NCBI GenBank assembly: GCA_045125095.1
Contig: JBGVMW010000139.1
Span: forward strand, 1 to 32,069
Reading direction: 5' to 3'
Length of the DNA stretch: 32,069 nucleotides
Source of the DNA: JBGVMW01 sp045125095
GTDB lineage: Bacteria; Bacillota; Clostridia; Lachnospirales; Lachnospiraceae
Each line of letters starts with the position of its first letter. The first letter of the stretch is position 1. A program made the translations under genes and the position numbers. Positions 21,683-30,485 of this stretch are shown here, piece after piece. The notes beneath the pieces were generated by a model. The model made no database searches. It was not told the origin of the DNA and was given only the letters and a program-made list of their open reading frames with translations.

Positions 21683-22252
21683 ATGGGTAGATTTGCGAAA
21701 ATTTCTCAAGGCACTTTTGATGAAATTCAAGTTGATGCAGGTGTGCTTCTCAAGACCTTTGACCCCGAAGCACCCGAACTTGTTGACGAAAATATAATCT
21801 GTGCCACAACGGGCGGTATCAATCCGACTTGTACACCTACTTTCTCCGATTGGGGCGAAGATATTGACAATGTGCCGAATAACACAATGGAGCTGAAGCA
21901 CCTTGACGGCTACGATTGCACACTTGGCTTCACCGCTCTGAATACCACAACCGAGGTTATCAGAATGGCACTCGGTGCGGCTGATATTGATGCTTCAAGC
22001 GGCAAAATCACACCTCGTAAACATCTTGAAGATACAGACTTTGCGGATGTTTGGTGGGTCGGTGACATCAGCGACGGCGGTCTTGTTGCTATCTGTCTCC
22101 GTAACGCACTTTCTACAGGCGGTTTCTCACTTCAAACCACAAAGAATGGCAAGGGTCAAATTTCTGTTACCCTTACAGGTCACTTCTCGATTGACGATAC
22201 AGACACCGTACCTATGGAATTCTATGTGCAAAAGGGCACAGATACAGAATAA
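21683..22252 (+). CDS. Major tail tube protein
   Basis: A 189-aa beta-rich protein at the tail-tube position. The pattern GRFAKISQGTFDEIQVDAGV, a middle WWVGDISDGG and the C-terminal FSLQTTKNGKGQISVTLTGHFS is that of siphovirus major tail proteins with gpV/SPP1 gp17.1 fold. It polymerises around the tape measure. AAGGA lies before the ATG. Directly followed by the chaperone gene. Confidence 0.85.
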   Translation: MGRFAKISQGTFDEIQVDAGVLLKTFDPEAPELVDENIICATTGGINPTCTPTFSDWGEDIDNVPNNTMELKHLDGYDCTLGFTALNTTTEVIRMALGAADIDASSGKITPRKHLEDTDFADVWWVGDISDGGLVAICLRNALSTGGFSLQTTKNGKGQISVTLTGHFSIDDTDTVPMEFYVQKGTDTE

Positions 22253-22276
22253 TTTTAAATTTTAGGAGGCTTTAAA

Positions 22277-22630
22277 ATGAGATTTATTTTTGATTGTGAA
22301 GATGAGGTTTGTCTGCCTGCGGCTTATAAGCTGATTGACGAAATTAAACCCTTTGTCGATAAGATGAAAGCGATTGAGGTTGACGAATCAGAAGTAAAAG
22401 GCAAAGCAAACGGATTCAAGAAGATTCTTGAAAATATGATGGTGAAACATCCGAAAGACACAAGTGCTCTGCTTGCAAAGCTTTGGATTCTTGATGAGGG
22501 CGAAAAAGCACCGAACACATTCAAAACAATGGCGGTACTTTTCAGCAACGAGGTTGCAATTGATTTTTTTACATCTGTTCTTCCCTCGATATTCACGATT
22601 TCAAAAAGCATCTCGCCTCTGTTGAAATAA
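22277..22630 (+). CDS. Tail assembly chaperone, short form (G-like)
   Basis: A 117-aa acidic protein between tail tube and tape measure, the usual place of gpG-type chaperones. GGAGG precedes the ATG. The gene contains seven T at 22564-22570 in the frame T-TTT-TTT and terminates normally at 22630 if no slippage occurs. It would keep the tape measure soluble and recruit tube subunits. Confidence 0.8.
   Translation: MRFIFDCEDEVCLPAAYKLIDEIKPFVDKMKAIEVDESEVKGKANGFKKILENMMVKHPKDTSALLAKLWILDEGEKAPNTFKTMAVLFSNEVAIDFFTSVLPSIFTISKSISPLLK
22564..22570 (+). promoter_or_regulatory. Programmed -1 ribosomal frameshift site (T TTT TTT)
   Basis: In the chaperone frame the codons read GAT TTT TTT ACA, so the X-XXY-YYZ heptamer T-TTT-TTT is in perfect register. 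A -1 slip continues as TAC ATC TGT, open without a stop to 22878. The downstream ORF has no ribosome site of its own before its first ATG (22642). Confidence 0.8.
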
Positions 22631-22878
22631 GCAAATTTAAAATGTTTGGTTGGGGGTATGCGATAAATCATTGCATATCCTCTTTTCGTAAAGAGAAGGA
22701 AGAACGCACAATAGCGATATATGTCGGTGAGTGTTTAAGGATAATGACAGAAAACACAGCAAAAATGGGCGGCTCATATATGACCGCAAAGCTGATGGAT
22801 ATTCTTGACCCGAAACCGACAGAAACACGAACATCGGAAGAAATCATAAACAATATTAAAAATAAAATAAATTCATAA
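22570..22878 (+). CDS. Tail assembly chaperone, frameshift extension (GT-like)
   Basis: A -1-frame extension of 102 codons that is joined to the first 98 residues of the upstream chaperone, giving a fusion of about 200 aa. The frame includes HDFKKHLASVEISKFKM, then FGWGYAINHCISSFRKEKEE, and a C-terminal YMTAKLMDILDPKPTETRTSEE. Siphophages make two chaperone forms by this device. An internal ATG at 22642 lacks a ribosome site. The tape measure starts 14 nt after the stop. Confidence 0.78.
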   Translation, partial: YICSSLDIHDFKKHLASVEISKFKMFGWGYAINHCISSFRKEKEERTIAIYVGECLRIMTENTAKMGGSYMTAKLMDILDPKPTETRTSEEIINNIKNKINS

Positions 22879-22891
22879 AGCAGGTGATAAG

Positions 22892-23435
22892 TTGAATTTA
22901 TTTGAATTATTCATCAAAATTGGTCTTGACGACCAAGCAAGCAAAAAATTATCGGATTTGTCGGGTAAACTCGGCAACGGCCTCAAAACAGCGGCAAAAG
23001 TAGGCACTGCGGCTGTTACTGCGGCTTCGGGTGCAATTGTAGGCTTAACAAAGCAATCTGTTGAGAGTTATGCCGAATATGAACAGCTTGTCGGTGGTGT
23101 CCAAACGCTTTTCGGTAAAACAAAGTTGACATTTGAAGAATTTTCAGAAGAAATGAAGAAAAAAGGTGTTACCGATGTACTTGAAATCGGCTCGGCATAC
23201 AACAAGACTTTTGAAGATGTGAGAACTGTTGTAAGAAATGCTGATGAAGCATATAAAACTGCAGGTATGTCGGCCAATGAATATATGTCAACCGTCACGA
23301 GCTTTTCTGCTTCACTTTTGCAATCGCTCGGTGGTGATACGGCAAAAGCGGCTGAATATGCGGATATGGCTGTTAGAGATATGTCCGACAATGCCAATAA
23401 GATGGGCACATCAATTGAGATGATTCAAAATGCTT
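22892..23435 (+). CDS. Tape measure protein, exon 1
   Basis: First exon of the tape measure gene, 181 codons plus one base. TTG start at 22892 with CAGGTGAT upstream. Residues cover the usual N-terminus (LFIKIGLDDQASKKLSDLSG) and EYEQLVGGVQTLFG, to IEMIQNA. Unspliced RNA continues a few codons (LTYRAA) and stops at 23453-23455. Joined to exon 2 it restores a standard IQNA-YQGFAKQNYTM junction, typical of Gram-positive phage tape measures. The full product would be 663 aa, giving a tail of roughly 100 nm at 1.5 A per residue. Confidence 0.9.
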
Positions 23436-23711
23436 TGACTTATAGAGCGGCTTGACGGAAACGCCAAGTAAAAAAAAAACTCCGTGAAAACGGTGAAACC
23501 CTAAACAAGTAAAGTTGTAGGCAACACCGTGCCAAGCCTTGAAAAAGGAAGGTGTAACGACTATTCCGAAAGGAAGTACACACAAGCGTGTGGAAGTGCG
23601 GAGAATCCGTAACAGGTAATGCTGTGGATTAAGAGATAGTCTGCTCTGTATAGAAATATACAGCAGCCTTTTAGGCGGTCACAGATTAGCGACCTGTGGC
23701 GAACATAAAGG
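23436..23711 (+). ncRNA. Group I self-splicing intron (IA-like, 276 nt, no ORF)
   Basis: P1 pairs exon TGCTT (23431-23435) with GAGCG (23445-23449), ending in the required U-G at the 5' splice site. P2 is CTTG/CAAG with a GAAA loop. P3 is CTCCG (23480) with CGGAG (23599). P4 is ACGGTG (23490) with CACCGT (23525), with P5 ACAA/TTGT inside. P6 has CCTT-GAAA-AAGG. P7 is GACTAT (23559) with ATAGTC (23636). Two hairpins between them, TTCC-GAAA-GGAA and CACAC/GTGTG, are P7.1/P7.2 as in subgroup IA. P8 is AATCC/GGATT. P9 is CTGTATA-GAAA-TATACAG, then CACAG/CTGTG. The last intron base is G23711. Confidence 0.93.
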
Positions 23712-25159
23712 ACCAAGGTTTTGCGAAACAAAACTATACTATGCTTGATAACCTCAAATTGGGCTATGGCGGCACTAAAGAAGAAATGGGCAGACTTCTT
23801 AAAGATGCTCAAAAACTTGATGGAACCATAAAAACAGGTGCGAAGGGTGTTGCCGATTATGCCAATATCGTTAAAGCTATAAATGTAGTTCAACGAGAAA
23901 TGGGCATATACGGCACAACGGCGAAAGAAGCGGCTGACACAATTCAAGGCTCATTGGCTATGACCAAAGCATCTTGGGAAAACCTTCTCACTGGTATGGC
24001 TGACGAAGAAGCTGATTTTGAGGGACTTATAGACAATTTCGTTGAATCGGTAGGAATCGCGGCAGAAAACATTTTGCCACGCATTGAAGTTGCTCTCAAT
24101 GGTGCGGCAAGTTTGGTAGAACAATTATTGCCCGTAATTGTTGCGAGAGTACCCGAAATTATAAACAATGTCTTACCGAGTATTCTTTCTGCGGCTGTTG
24201 GTATAGTCGAAAGCCTTGTAACAGGCATAAGCGATAACAAGGAATCTTTGTTTGAAACGGTTTTTTCGGTTATAAAAACTATATCCGATTCTTTTATAGA
24301 AATGCTCCCCGAAATTATCCAACTCGGTTTCGACCTCATCGTTTCTTTGACTACAGGTATCGCAGAAAATTTAGATACATTGATGCCAACAATAATTTCT
24401 GTAATTTTAGAAATTGTAAACATTTTGACAGACAGCGAAAACCTCTCAATGCTTCTTGAAGCGGCATTGGAGATTATTATTCAGCTCGCATACGGTCTTA
24501 TGGATGCGATACCGCAGTTGGTGGGTGCTGTTGTTGATATAATCACTTCTTTGACAAAATTTTTGCTTGAACCCGAAAACATATCATTGCTTTTGAGTGC
24601 GGCATTACAGATAATTCTTGCACTTGGTTCGGGTTTAATTTCGTCTATACCCGAATTGATAAAATCGGTTGAAGAGCTTATTTTGTCAATCGTTGCAACT
24701 TTCAAAGATGCAGATTGGAAGGCTGTGGGCGGAAATCTTGTTGCAGGTTTCAAGCAAGGTATTCAAAATGCTTGGGCTAATCTCAAAACTTGGTTTACAA
24801 ATTTGTTTGGTGACTTGACAGCAATTGCGAAAAAAATTCTCGGTATTAAATCGCCGTCAAGAGTATTTAAGCAAATTGGTAAATTTGTTGATGAGGGTCT
24901 TGCAATCGGTCTTGAAGATAATGCGGATGTTGCTTTTAAAGCTGTTGATAGGCTTTCAAAAGGTGTCCGAGACGGATTTGATGTATCACTCGGTGCAAAT
25001 TATATCGGCACTTATGGTATATCAAATAACGCTTTTTCAAGCACCGTAATGAGCACAACAGATAAGCTTTTAAATGAGCTGATTTCAATGTTCAAAGACG
25101 GCACTGCGACAACAAATGTAGGTAACACAAGAGAATTGAGGAGGGCTGTAAATGCGTGA
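23712..25159 (+). CDS. Tape measure protein, exon 2
   Basis: Second exon, beginning ACCAAGG: two bases complete the Tyr codon split by the intron, then QGFAKQNYTMLDNLKLGYGG. Residues continue with ASWENLLTGMADEEADFEGL, a conserved tape measure segment. Long hydrophobic, strand- and helix-prone stretches follow (LPVIVARVPEIINNVLPSIL and similar), then AIAKKILGIKSPSRVFKQIG, a usual C-terminal motif. The protein sets tail length and probably helps DNA pass the membrane. It overlaps the Dit gene by 8 nt. Confidence 0.9.
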
Positions 25160-25943
25160 TGAAGTCAAATATGTGAATCACAAAGGACAGACAATTAACC
25201 TCAACGGTGATGGCGTTTTTTCAAATTACAAAGAGGCTTTTTCTTATGCGTATGAGTTGAGGAACGGTAGAAATATAATTACCGAAAAGTCTTTTGAATT
25301 GCTTATGGTTACAATAGGCGGTGGTAAAACAATCAATCATATTGTTGATGTTTTTTCAGCAGATACAATTAACAATCAATACGGAAAGCTTTATATCAAC
25401 GGTTGGTATATCCGCTGTAGACACGTAGGCTTGCCGGCTGTTGTTGCTTATGATGAAGAACGAACAAAAGTGAGTTTTTCATTCTATGCTCCGTCTTTTG
25501 AATTTACGAAAGGCAGATTGATAATGTTGTCTGAGGGTGATTCTACATCAACAGAAAATTTCCTTGATTTTGATTTCGGCTTTGATTTTGACATGAGCGG
25601 TATGGGATTGGTAAAAAGCAAATTTATCAACGAACACCCTCTGCCCGCTGATTTTGTGCTGAAATTCAAGTCGGTAATTGACTCGGTAGACATCACAATC
25701 GGCAACAATAGATACATTGTCAATGAGCCTATAATCGCAGGTGAGACATTCGTTATCAATTCTGAAGAAAAGCAAGTTTACAAAGAAAGTGACATCGAAA
25801 AAACAAATCTTTATGACAAGTCGTCCGATGTATACGATGTTTTTGCCAAAATTCCAAGCGGTCAACAAGTGGCATCATGGATAGGCAATTTCCCGATTTC
25901 TTTGTTGTTGCTTGAGCATAGGAGTGTGCCGTTATGGATTTGA
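25152..25943 (+). CDS. Distal tail protein (Dit)
   Basis: A 263-aa protein directly after the tape measure, the standard place of Dit. It begins MRDEVKYVNHKGQTINLNGD, with YAYELRNGRNIITEK and a middle KLYINGWYIRCRHVGLPAV; the overall beta pattern is that of Sipho_tail N-terminal domains. It forms the hexameric hub at the tail tip that carries the Tal and receptor-binding proteins. GGAGG ending the tape measure gene is its ribosome site. Confidence 0.82.
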   Translation: MRDEVKYVNHKGQTINLNGDGVFSNYKEAFSYAYELRNGRNIITEKSFELLMVTIGGGKTINHIVDVFSADTINNQYGKLYINGWYIRCRHVGLPAVVAYDEERTKVSFSFYAPSFEFTKGRLIMLSEGDSTSTENFLDFDFGFDFDMSGMGLVKSKFINEHPLPADFVLKFKSVIDSVDITIGNNRYIVNEPIIAGETFVINSEEKQVYKESDIEKTNLYDKSSDVYDVFAKIPSGQQVASWIGNFPISLLLLEHRSVPLWI

Positions 25944-26881
25944 TTTTAAGAGATGAAAGTTTCACGAAAGTAAGACCGCTGAACAACGCTGTTTTCAAGT
26001 GTTCGTATGGTGTTACAGGTAGCGGAAATGATTTTTCATTGCAGATACCTTACGAACGCAACAACGATGCAATAATTTGGCGATATGTCAATTATGGCAA
26101 TACAGAATTTGGCGGCAAAATTCTTGAGGCTGTTATTGACACGGCAAAAGAAACCGTCACTCTTTACGGTGTAAGCTTTAGGGGTGCAATGGCTAACGCT
26201 ATTGCTACCCCTGTGACCGATATAGTTTTGAACGGCAGAGATTTTGAGATAATAAGACAGTTGTTTGATATGACAACTCTCAATTATGAGGTTGACGAAA
26301 GCTTTAATGTAATAACAAAATCGGTGCTTATACCTCAAGGCTATAGCTTGTTAAGAGCGGTTGAAAAAGTTTTAAGAGAGTTCAACGAAAAATTTAAACT
26401 CTACATCGAGGACAACAAAATACATTTCTCAATATCGGCAATCGAAACGCTTGATTCAAGAGTGGATGCGAGCCAAGCAAATATGATTCTTGATAATAAC
26501 AAAATGTTACCGAATTGTTTTTTTGCTGTAGGTATAGTGAACGGCGAATCGGTCAGCGGAAGTCTTTTTGCTGATAATGAAAACAATTTGATCGCAGAAA
26601 GATATTTTACAGGTGATAAAGCTGTTGAGGTTTGGCGGCAATACGACACAAATTTTGACACATACGATGATTTTCGTTCAAATATGGTTGACGATTTTTA
26701 CAATTTAAGAAACAAAGGCTCAAAAACAGATGTGTCAGTTGAATTGACAAAGGGTGACATAAATGATAAAGTTAAAGTATCGGTCACTGCTTTGGGTGTT
26801 TCTGTTGTTCAAACCATTACAGAAAGACACATTAATTTCACAGACAGATATACAGAATTTTCATATTCAACGGGAGGTTGA
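25934..26881 (+). CDS. Tail tip protein, Gp37-like / Tal-type
   Basis: A 315-aa protein after Dit. MDLILRDESFTKVRPLNNAV and the beta-rich continuation, VTLYGVSFRGAMANAIATPV, and the late TDVSVELTKGDINDKVKVS resemble the siphovirus ReqiPepy6 Gp37-like group, which forms the tail-tip hub. No peptidase motif is visible. It is preceded by AGGAGTG and overlaps Dit by 10 nt. The likely role is tail-tip assembly and contact with the cell surface. Confidence 0.78.
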   Translation: MDLILRDESFTKVRPLNNAVFKCSYGVTGSGNDFSLQIPYERNNDAIIWRYVNYGNTEFGGKILEAVIDTAKETVTLYGVSFRGAMANAIATPVTDIVLNGRDFEIIRQLFDMTTLNYEVDESFNVITKSVLIPQGYSLLRAVEKVLREFNEKFKLYIEDNKIHFSISAIETLDSRVDASQANMILDNNKMLPNCFFAVGIVNGESVSGSLFADNENNLIAERYFTGDKAVEVWRQYDTNFDTYDDFRSNMVDDFYNLRNKGSKTDVSVELTKGDINDKVKVSVTALGVSVVQTITERHINFTDRYTEFSYSTGG

Positions 26882-26885
26882 TTTT

Positions 26886-27884
26886 ATGTCTTTAAATTTC
26901 GTAACAGGCAAAAGAGGCGGAGCACATATTTCGTCTGCTGATTGGCGTTCTCTTAATAGGGGTATTATTGGCGAGGGCAAGTTTTACCTTGAAGATACAA
27001 GCGTTAACAATAACGGCACTTTTTTGGTAAATCCTATAGATGGTGAAATTTCCGTGCCTGCAAGGTCTTTCCTTTGGAGTGGTGCACATATCCGCAACGA
27101 TGCAATCTATGCAGTAAACTATGTGCCGCCTCTTTCAACATCAACGGTCAACCTTTGGTTTCACTACACAAAGGATATGAATAGCGGCATTGAAAACATC
27201 GAGCTTGTGACAACAATAGATAGTCAGCCTTCACCTATTGTTGATGTAATTGAAGATGCTACACTTGAAGCATACACGCTCGTTTATTCTTTTGTGCACA
27301 ATGCAGAAAATGTTTCGGCAGAAAACAGCACAGAATATTTCGAATCGATTAATTCTGTGAAAATGCTTTCAAATGCAACTAATATCTTGGCTCAATCTAT
27401 AATTGCTGAAAGTAATGAGAGAAAGCAAGCGATTGCACTTGAAAAGGCTGAAAGAGAAGAACAAGAAAACAAAATAAACACAAGTATAAGTGAAGTCGAA
27501 AACGCTCTTTCTAAAGTAAGAGGACTTGAAGTATTAAATTATAATGCTCAAATTCCAACTTCTTCAGGCACATCGATACCGTTAGAGAATGCGGATGTGG
27601 ATAAATTTAGCTTTTTAGTTATCGGATTTGGCAATCACAGCAATGGTACTACAAATGGTTATCATATTGTAGTACCGGCAACTATAGGCGAATTTAGATA
27701 CAATCAATTAATAATAGAAAGTGTTTCTTTGAGTTCTGCAAACAAGGTTGTTACATTGATTCATAAATTTGATGTTTCCAAAAATTCTTCAAATAAATTA
27801 ACATTGAAACATTCGCTGCCTTCTTATAATAGTGACTATGCGAACGATTATTGGAGAATTTCTTATGTTTATGGCATTTATTAA
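26886..27884 (+). CDS. Tail tip / baseplate protein with coiled-coil middle
   Basis: A 332-aa structural protein. The N-terminal part MSLNFVTGKRGGAHISSADW ... AGHIRNDAIYAVNY-like (SGAHIRNDAIYAVNYVPP) matches a common baseplate-associated protein of Gram-positive siphophages. Residues about 175-210 form a coiled coil (SNERKQAIALEKAEREEQENK), and the last 110 form a separate beta-rich domain that could be the receptor-binding head. GGGAGG gives the start at 26886. It probably forms a trimer. Confidence 0.72.
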   Translation: MSLNFVTGKRGGAHISSADWRSLNRGIIGEGKFYLEDTSVNNNGTFLVNPIDGEISVPARSFLWSGAHIRNDAIYAVNYVPPLSTSTVNLWFHYTKDMNSGIENIELVTTIDSQPSPIVDVIEDATLEAYTLVYSFVHNAENVSAENSTEYFESINSVKMLSNATNILAQSIIAESNERKQAIALEKAEREEQENKINTSISEVENALSKVRGLEVLNYNAQIPTSSGTSIPLENADVDKFSFLVIGFGNHSNGTTNGYHIVVPATIGEFRYNQLIIESVSLSSANKVVTLIHKFDVSKNSSNKLTLKHSLPSYNSDYANDYWRISYVYGIY

Positions 27885-27895
27885 GGGGTGATTAA

Positions 27896-29239
27896 ATGAT
27901 AGTTGGATATATAAAAGGTCAATCGCTGTCGCTTTCTTCCCCTACAATAGCAAGCGGCACAATCGACCATTTGACAGCGTTTTTCACTTTTTTTACATCG
28001 GAGTGGGAACAATGCAATGAAATATGGGTACACTTCTCACAAGGTGATACAGTTTATGACGCTGAAATTATCGAAGGTAAGGTAAACAAAGACCAACATA
28101 TCAACCTTGATAAGGGCGAATGGGAAGTTTATGTACACGGCAATGTTACTGCAAACGGTGAGGTAATCGAGCGTATCACAACCGAAAAAGAAACACTTTT
28201 TGTTAAAGAATCGGGAATTGTTGACGGCACTCCTTTCCCGTCTGTTGAAGAAAGCACAGCAGAAAAAATCCTTGCAAAAGCTCAATATGCCGTTGAGGTT
28301 GCCGAGGGTGTGCGTGAGGATTTTGACGAAATGCCTACAGGTGGATTAACACCTGAACAAGAAGCGGAAATTCAAGCAAACACAGCGGCAAGGCACACTC
28401 ACGCAAACAAAGATACGCTTGACAAATTAGGCGAAAGCGGCGAAATACTGACATACGACGGAAAAAAAGTTGTTGACAGCTCCGTTTTAGCCGTTGTCAA
28501 AGAGCAAAAACAGCTTGAGTCATTAAGTGATAAATCTTTGCTTTGCTATGTTTTAACAGACCGAATCGGATTTGTTCCCGTGACACTTGAAGCAGGTGTT
28601 GTGTATGGTGGTCTTGCAGATTATAAAGACAGAGAAACAATATATATTGACCCGCTTTTGCAAAACTTCTTCCCTTGTTCCGCTTTTACTGTGACAACAG
28701 AAAAGGTGCTGTTGAATGAGGGCGGAAATGAATATTGCCATTATGAATTTTCAACTGATGGTGCAACATATTTTTACTTCAAATATTTTGTCAATGATGA
28801 ACCTTTTTGGGTGAGGTTATACAATGCAACAGATGATATGCTTATCGTTGACGATATAACATTCCCTGTTGGTTGGAGTAATTATTCGGCTAAATATAAC
28901 GAAGTAATGGAAATTCCGATATTTACAGATTCGGATTACTATATGTATTTCGATGTTCATAGTTTAAAATTCAGTAATGACGATTATTTCAATGAATTAC
29001 AAAATGTTTTCAGTGCTGAAAGAACATACGGAAGTGTAAGAGGATATTATCAATATTATAATTCCAAATGGCAAAAGATAAATTTCGGTCAAATATCGAT
29101 AACTTCAAATTCTGCGGCTGAATCAATCAGTGCAAATTCTGCAGCTATTGAATTGTTACAGAAACAGTTTACCGCTTTTGAAGGTGAGGTAACTGAAATC
29201 GAAGCAATGATTGACGAATCGGGGGTGCTTGACGAATGA
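27896..29239 (+). CDS. BppU-like baseplate/tail fibre protein
   Basis: A 447-aa protein. The N-terminus (GYIKGQSLSLSSPTIASGTI, FTSEWEQCNEIWVHFSQGD, EVYVHGN) resembles BppU-type N-terminal domains that attach receptor-binding proteins to the tail tip. A linker GGLTPEQEAEIQANTAARHTH follows, typical of collagen-free phage fibres. The C-terminal half is a beta-rich, Tyr/Phe-rich domain that may bind cell-surface sugars, and the end is a short coiled coil. The last residues EIEAMIDESGVLDE resemble residues 26-37 of the next protein. Confidence 0.75.
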   Translation: MIVGYIKGQSLSLSSPTIASGTIDHLTAFFTFFTSEWEQCNEIWVHFSQGDTVYDAEIIEGKVNKDQHINLDKGEWEVYVHGNVTANGEVIERITTEKETLFVKESGIVDGTPFPSVEESTAEKILAKAQYAVEVAEGVREDFDEMPTGGLTPEQEAEIQANTAARHTHANKDTLDKLGESGEILTYDGKKVVDSSVLAVVKEQKQLESLSDKSLLCYVLTDRIGFVPVTLEAGVVYGGLADYKDRETIYIDPLLQNFFPCSAFTVTTEKVLLNEGGNEYCHYEFSTDGATYFYFKYFVNDEPFWVRLYNATDDMLIVDDITFPVGWSNYSAKYNEVMEIPIFTDSDYYMYFDVHSLKFSNDDYFNELQNVFSAERTYGSVRGYYQYYNSKWQKINFGQISITSNSAAESISANSAAIELLQKQFTAFEGEVTEIEAMIDESGVLDE

Positions 29240-29979
29240 GCCTTGAAACATTGAAGACGAAAGTCGGTCTGCTGATTGAAAAAGCACAGAGCGGTGGCAA
29301 CACAGACGAACTCGAAGCAATCATTGACAACAGCGGTGTGCTTGACAGCACAGAGGGAACGGTTGAGGAAAAGGTTGAGCAGTTGATTGAGAAAGCTGAA
29401 GACGGCAACGCTTGGTATGAACAAAGCGCTTTATGGACAGACCATTTTGCATATCTTTTCAAGAAATCCACAAATGTTAAGAAGTTGCCGAGATTGCGGT
29501 TTGATAATGCTACTTCTTTATCAAATTTTGCAATCGATAGCAATATTGAGGAAATTGATTATTATATCGACAGTCCAAAGTTAGTCACGGTTAGAGAAGC
29601 GTTTAAAAACACTTCAAAGCTGAAACACATTGTCGGTATAGATATTTCAAATGCAACAGACGGCGACGGTTTTTTTGTAAATAGTGCTATTGAAGAAATA
29701 GATGAGCCGTTAAATACTATAAGTATGCCGAGTTACGCAAAGATGATAACTTTTAATAATTGCAACAATTTGAGAAAAATATCATTTGTGGCAGAGAGTA
29801 TTAAATGGAGTGTGAAATTTACAAGTGCCGTTTTAAGTGACGAAAGCATACAAAGCATAATTGACGGACTTGCAACAGTTGAAACGGCACAAACTTTGAC
29901 ACTTCACGCTGATGTAAAAGCAAAGTTGACCGATGAACAGAAAGCAACAATCACCAATAAAAATTGGAACTTGGCATAA
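29236..29979 (+). CDS. BspA-like leucine-rich repeat tail protein
   Basis: A 247-aa protein. After an N-terminal coil (LETLKTKVGLLIEKAQSG) and the ELEAIIDNSGVLDSTEG motif, it has several about 20-24-residue leucine-rich-type repeats (KLPRLRFDNATSLSNFAI; NIEEIDYYIDSPKLVTVREA; ITFNNCNNLRKISFVAES), the BspA-type pattern. The end DEQKATITNKNWNLA is usual for such phage proteins. The likely role is adhesion to a surface ligand. ATGA overlap with the fibre gene. Confidence 0.75.
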   Translation: MSLETLKTKVGLLIEKAQSGGNTDELEAIIDNSGVLDSTEGTVEEKVEQLIEKAEDGNAWYEQSALWTDHFAYLFKKSTNVKKLPRLRFDNATSLSNFAIDSNIEEIDYYIDSPKLVTVREAFKNTSKLKHIVGIDISNATDGDGFFVNSAIEEIDEPLNTISMPSYAKMITFNNCNNLRKISFVAESIKWSVKFTSAVLSDESIQSIIDGLATVETAQTLTLHADVKAKLTDEQKATITNKNWNLA

Positions 29980-29990
29980 GGGGGTAAATT

Positions 29991-30254
29991 ATGAAACTTG
30001 AAACAATCAACGGAATAAAGGTTATAACTCCCAACGCTGATATGTGGCTTTGCAACGAAGCACAGCAGGTTGTCAGTGACAGAGTTTATCTTGGTATCAA
30101 CGCTGACGAGAACGAGTGGCAAGATATAACCGAAGAAGAAAAGGCAAGGCTTGAGGAAGTGTGGAACAGCGAAACCGAGCCGACAGACAACGAAGCAACC
30201 GAAGCAGACTACATCAACGCCCTTGAAGATTTGGGGGTGAATTTCAATGAATAA
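29991..30254 (+). CDS. Small acidic tail-associated protein
   Basis: An 87-aa protein after the fibre genes. MKLETINGIKVITPNADMWL, CNEAQQVVSDRVYLG and DEWQDI-like NEWQDITEEEKARLEEVW form a compact domain common at this place in gut phages. The tail is acidic. It may chaperone the fibre or be a structural part of it. Strong GGGGG precedes the ATG at 29991. Confidence 0.7.
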   Translation: MKLETINGIKVITPNADMWLCNEAQQVVSDRVYLGINADENEWQDITEEEKARLEEVWNSETEPTDNEATEADYINALEDLGVNFNE

Positions 30255-30408
30255 AGACACATTGAATGAAGCTGTCAACGCTTGCAAGGCTGAAACCAAA
30301 GAAGCATTGCAGACGGTATATGACGAACTCAACAACGGACAGCAGAAGAAACTGCTGAAAAACAAAGCTATAAAAGCACTTTTTGAAAGGTATGAGGTGA
30401 CAGTATGA
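30247..30408 (+). CDS. Small helical protein, 53 aa
   Basis: A 53-aa protein (MNKDTLNEAVNACKAETKEA ... GQQKKLLKNKAIKALFERYEV). Helical; short proteins of this pattern occur between tail and lysis genes in Clostridia phages. It overlaps its neighbours by 8 and 4 nt (ATGA). Function unknown. Confidence 0.65.
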   Translation: MNKDTLNEAVNACKAETKEALQTVYDELNNGQQKKLLKNKAIKALFERYEVTV

Positions 30409-30485
30409 TACACGCATTATTCACACACATAGGCTTGATTTTTGCGATAATCTATCATATAATCGAAACGGGGGTAATGAATTGA
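30405..30485 (+). CDS. 26-aa membrane peptide before the holin
   Basis: A 26-residue peptide with one hydrophobic helix (HALFTHIGLIFAIIYHIIE). It is coupled on both sides (ATGA upstream, TTGA downstream overlapping the holin TTG start). Position and coupling suggest a regulator or helper in lysis timing, but it is very short and may only deliver ribosomes to the holin start. Confidence 0.5.
   Translation: MIHALFTHIGLIFAIIYHIIETGVMN

Noticed and set aside
22642..22878. Second chaperone ORF as an independent gene starting at ATG 22642
   Set aside because: No ribosome site, and the -1 frame is open back to the slippery heptamer.
23436..23711. Tape measure gene as two separate genes or a frameshifted pseudogene
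   Set aside because: A full group I intron fold and a precise in-frame junction explain the break better.
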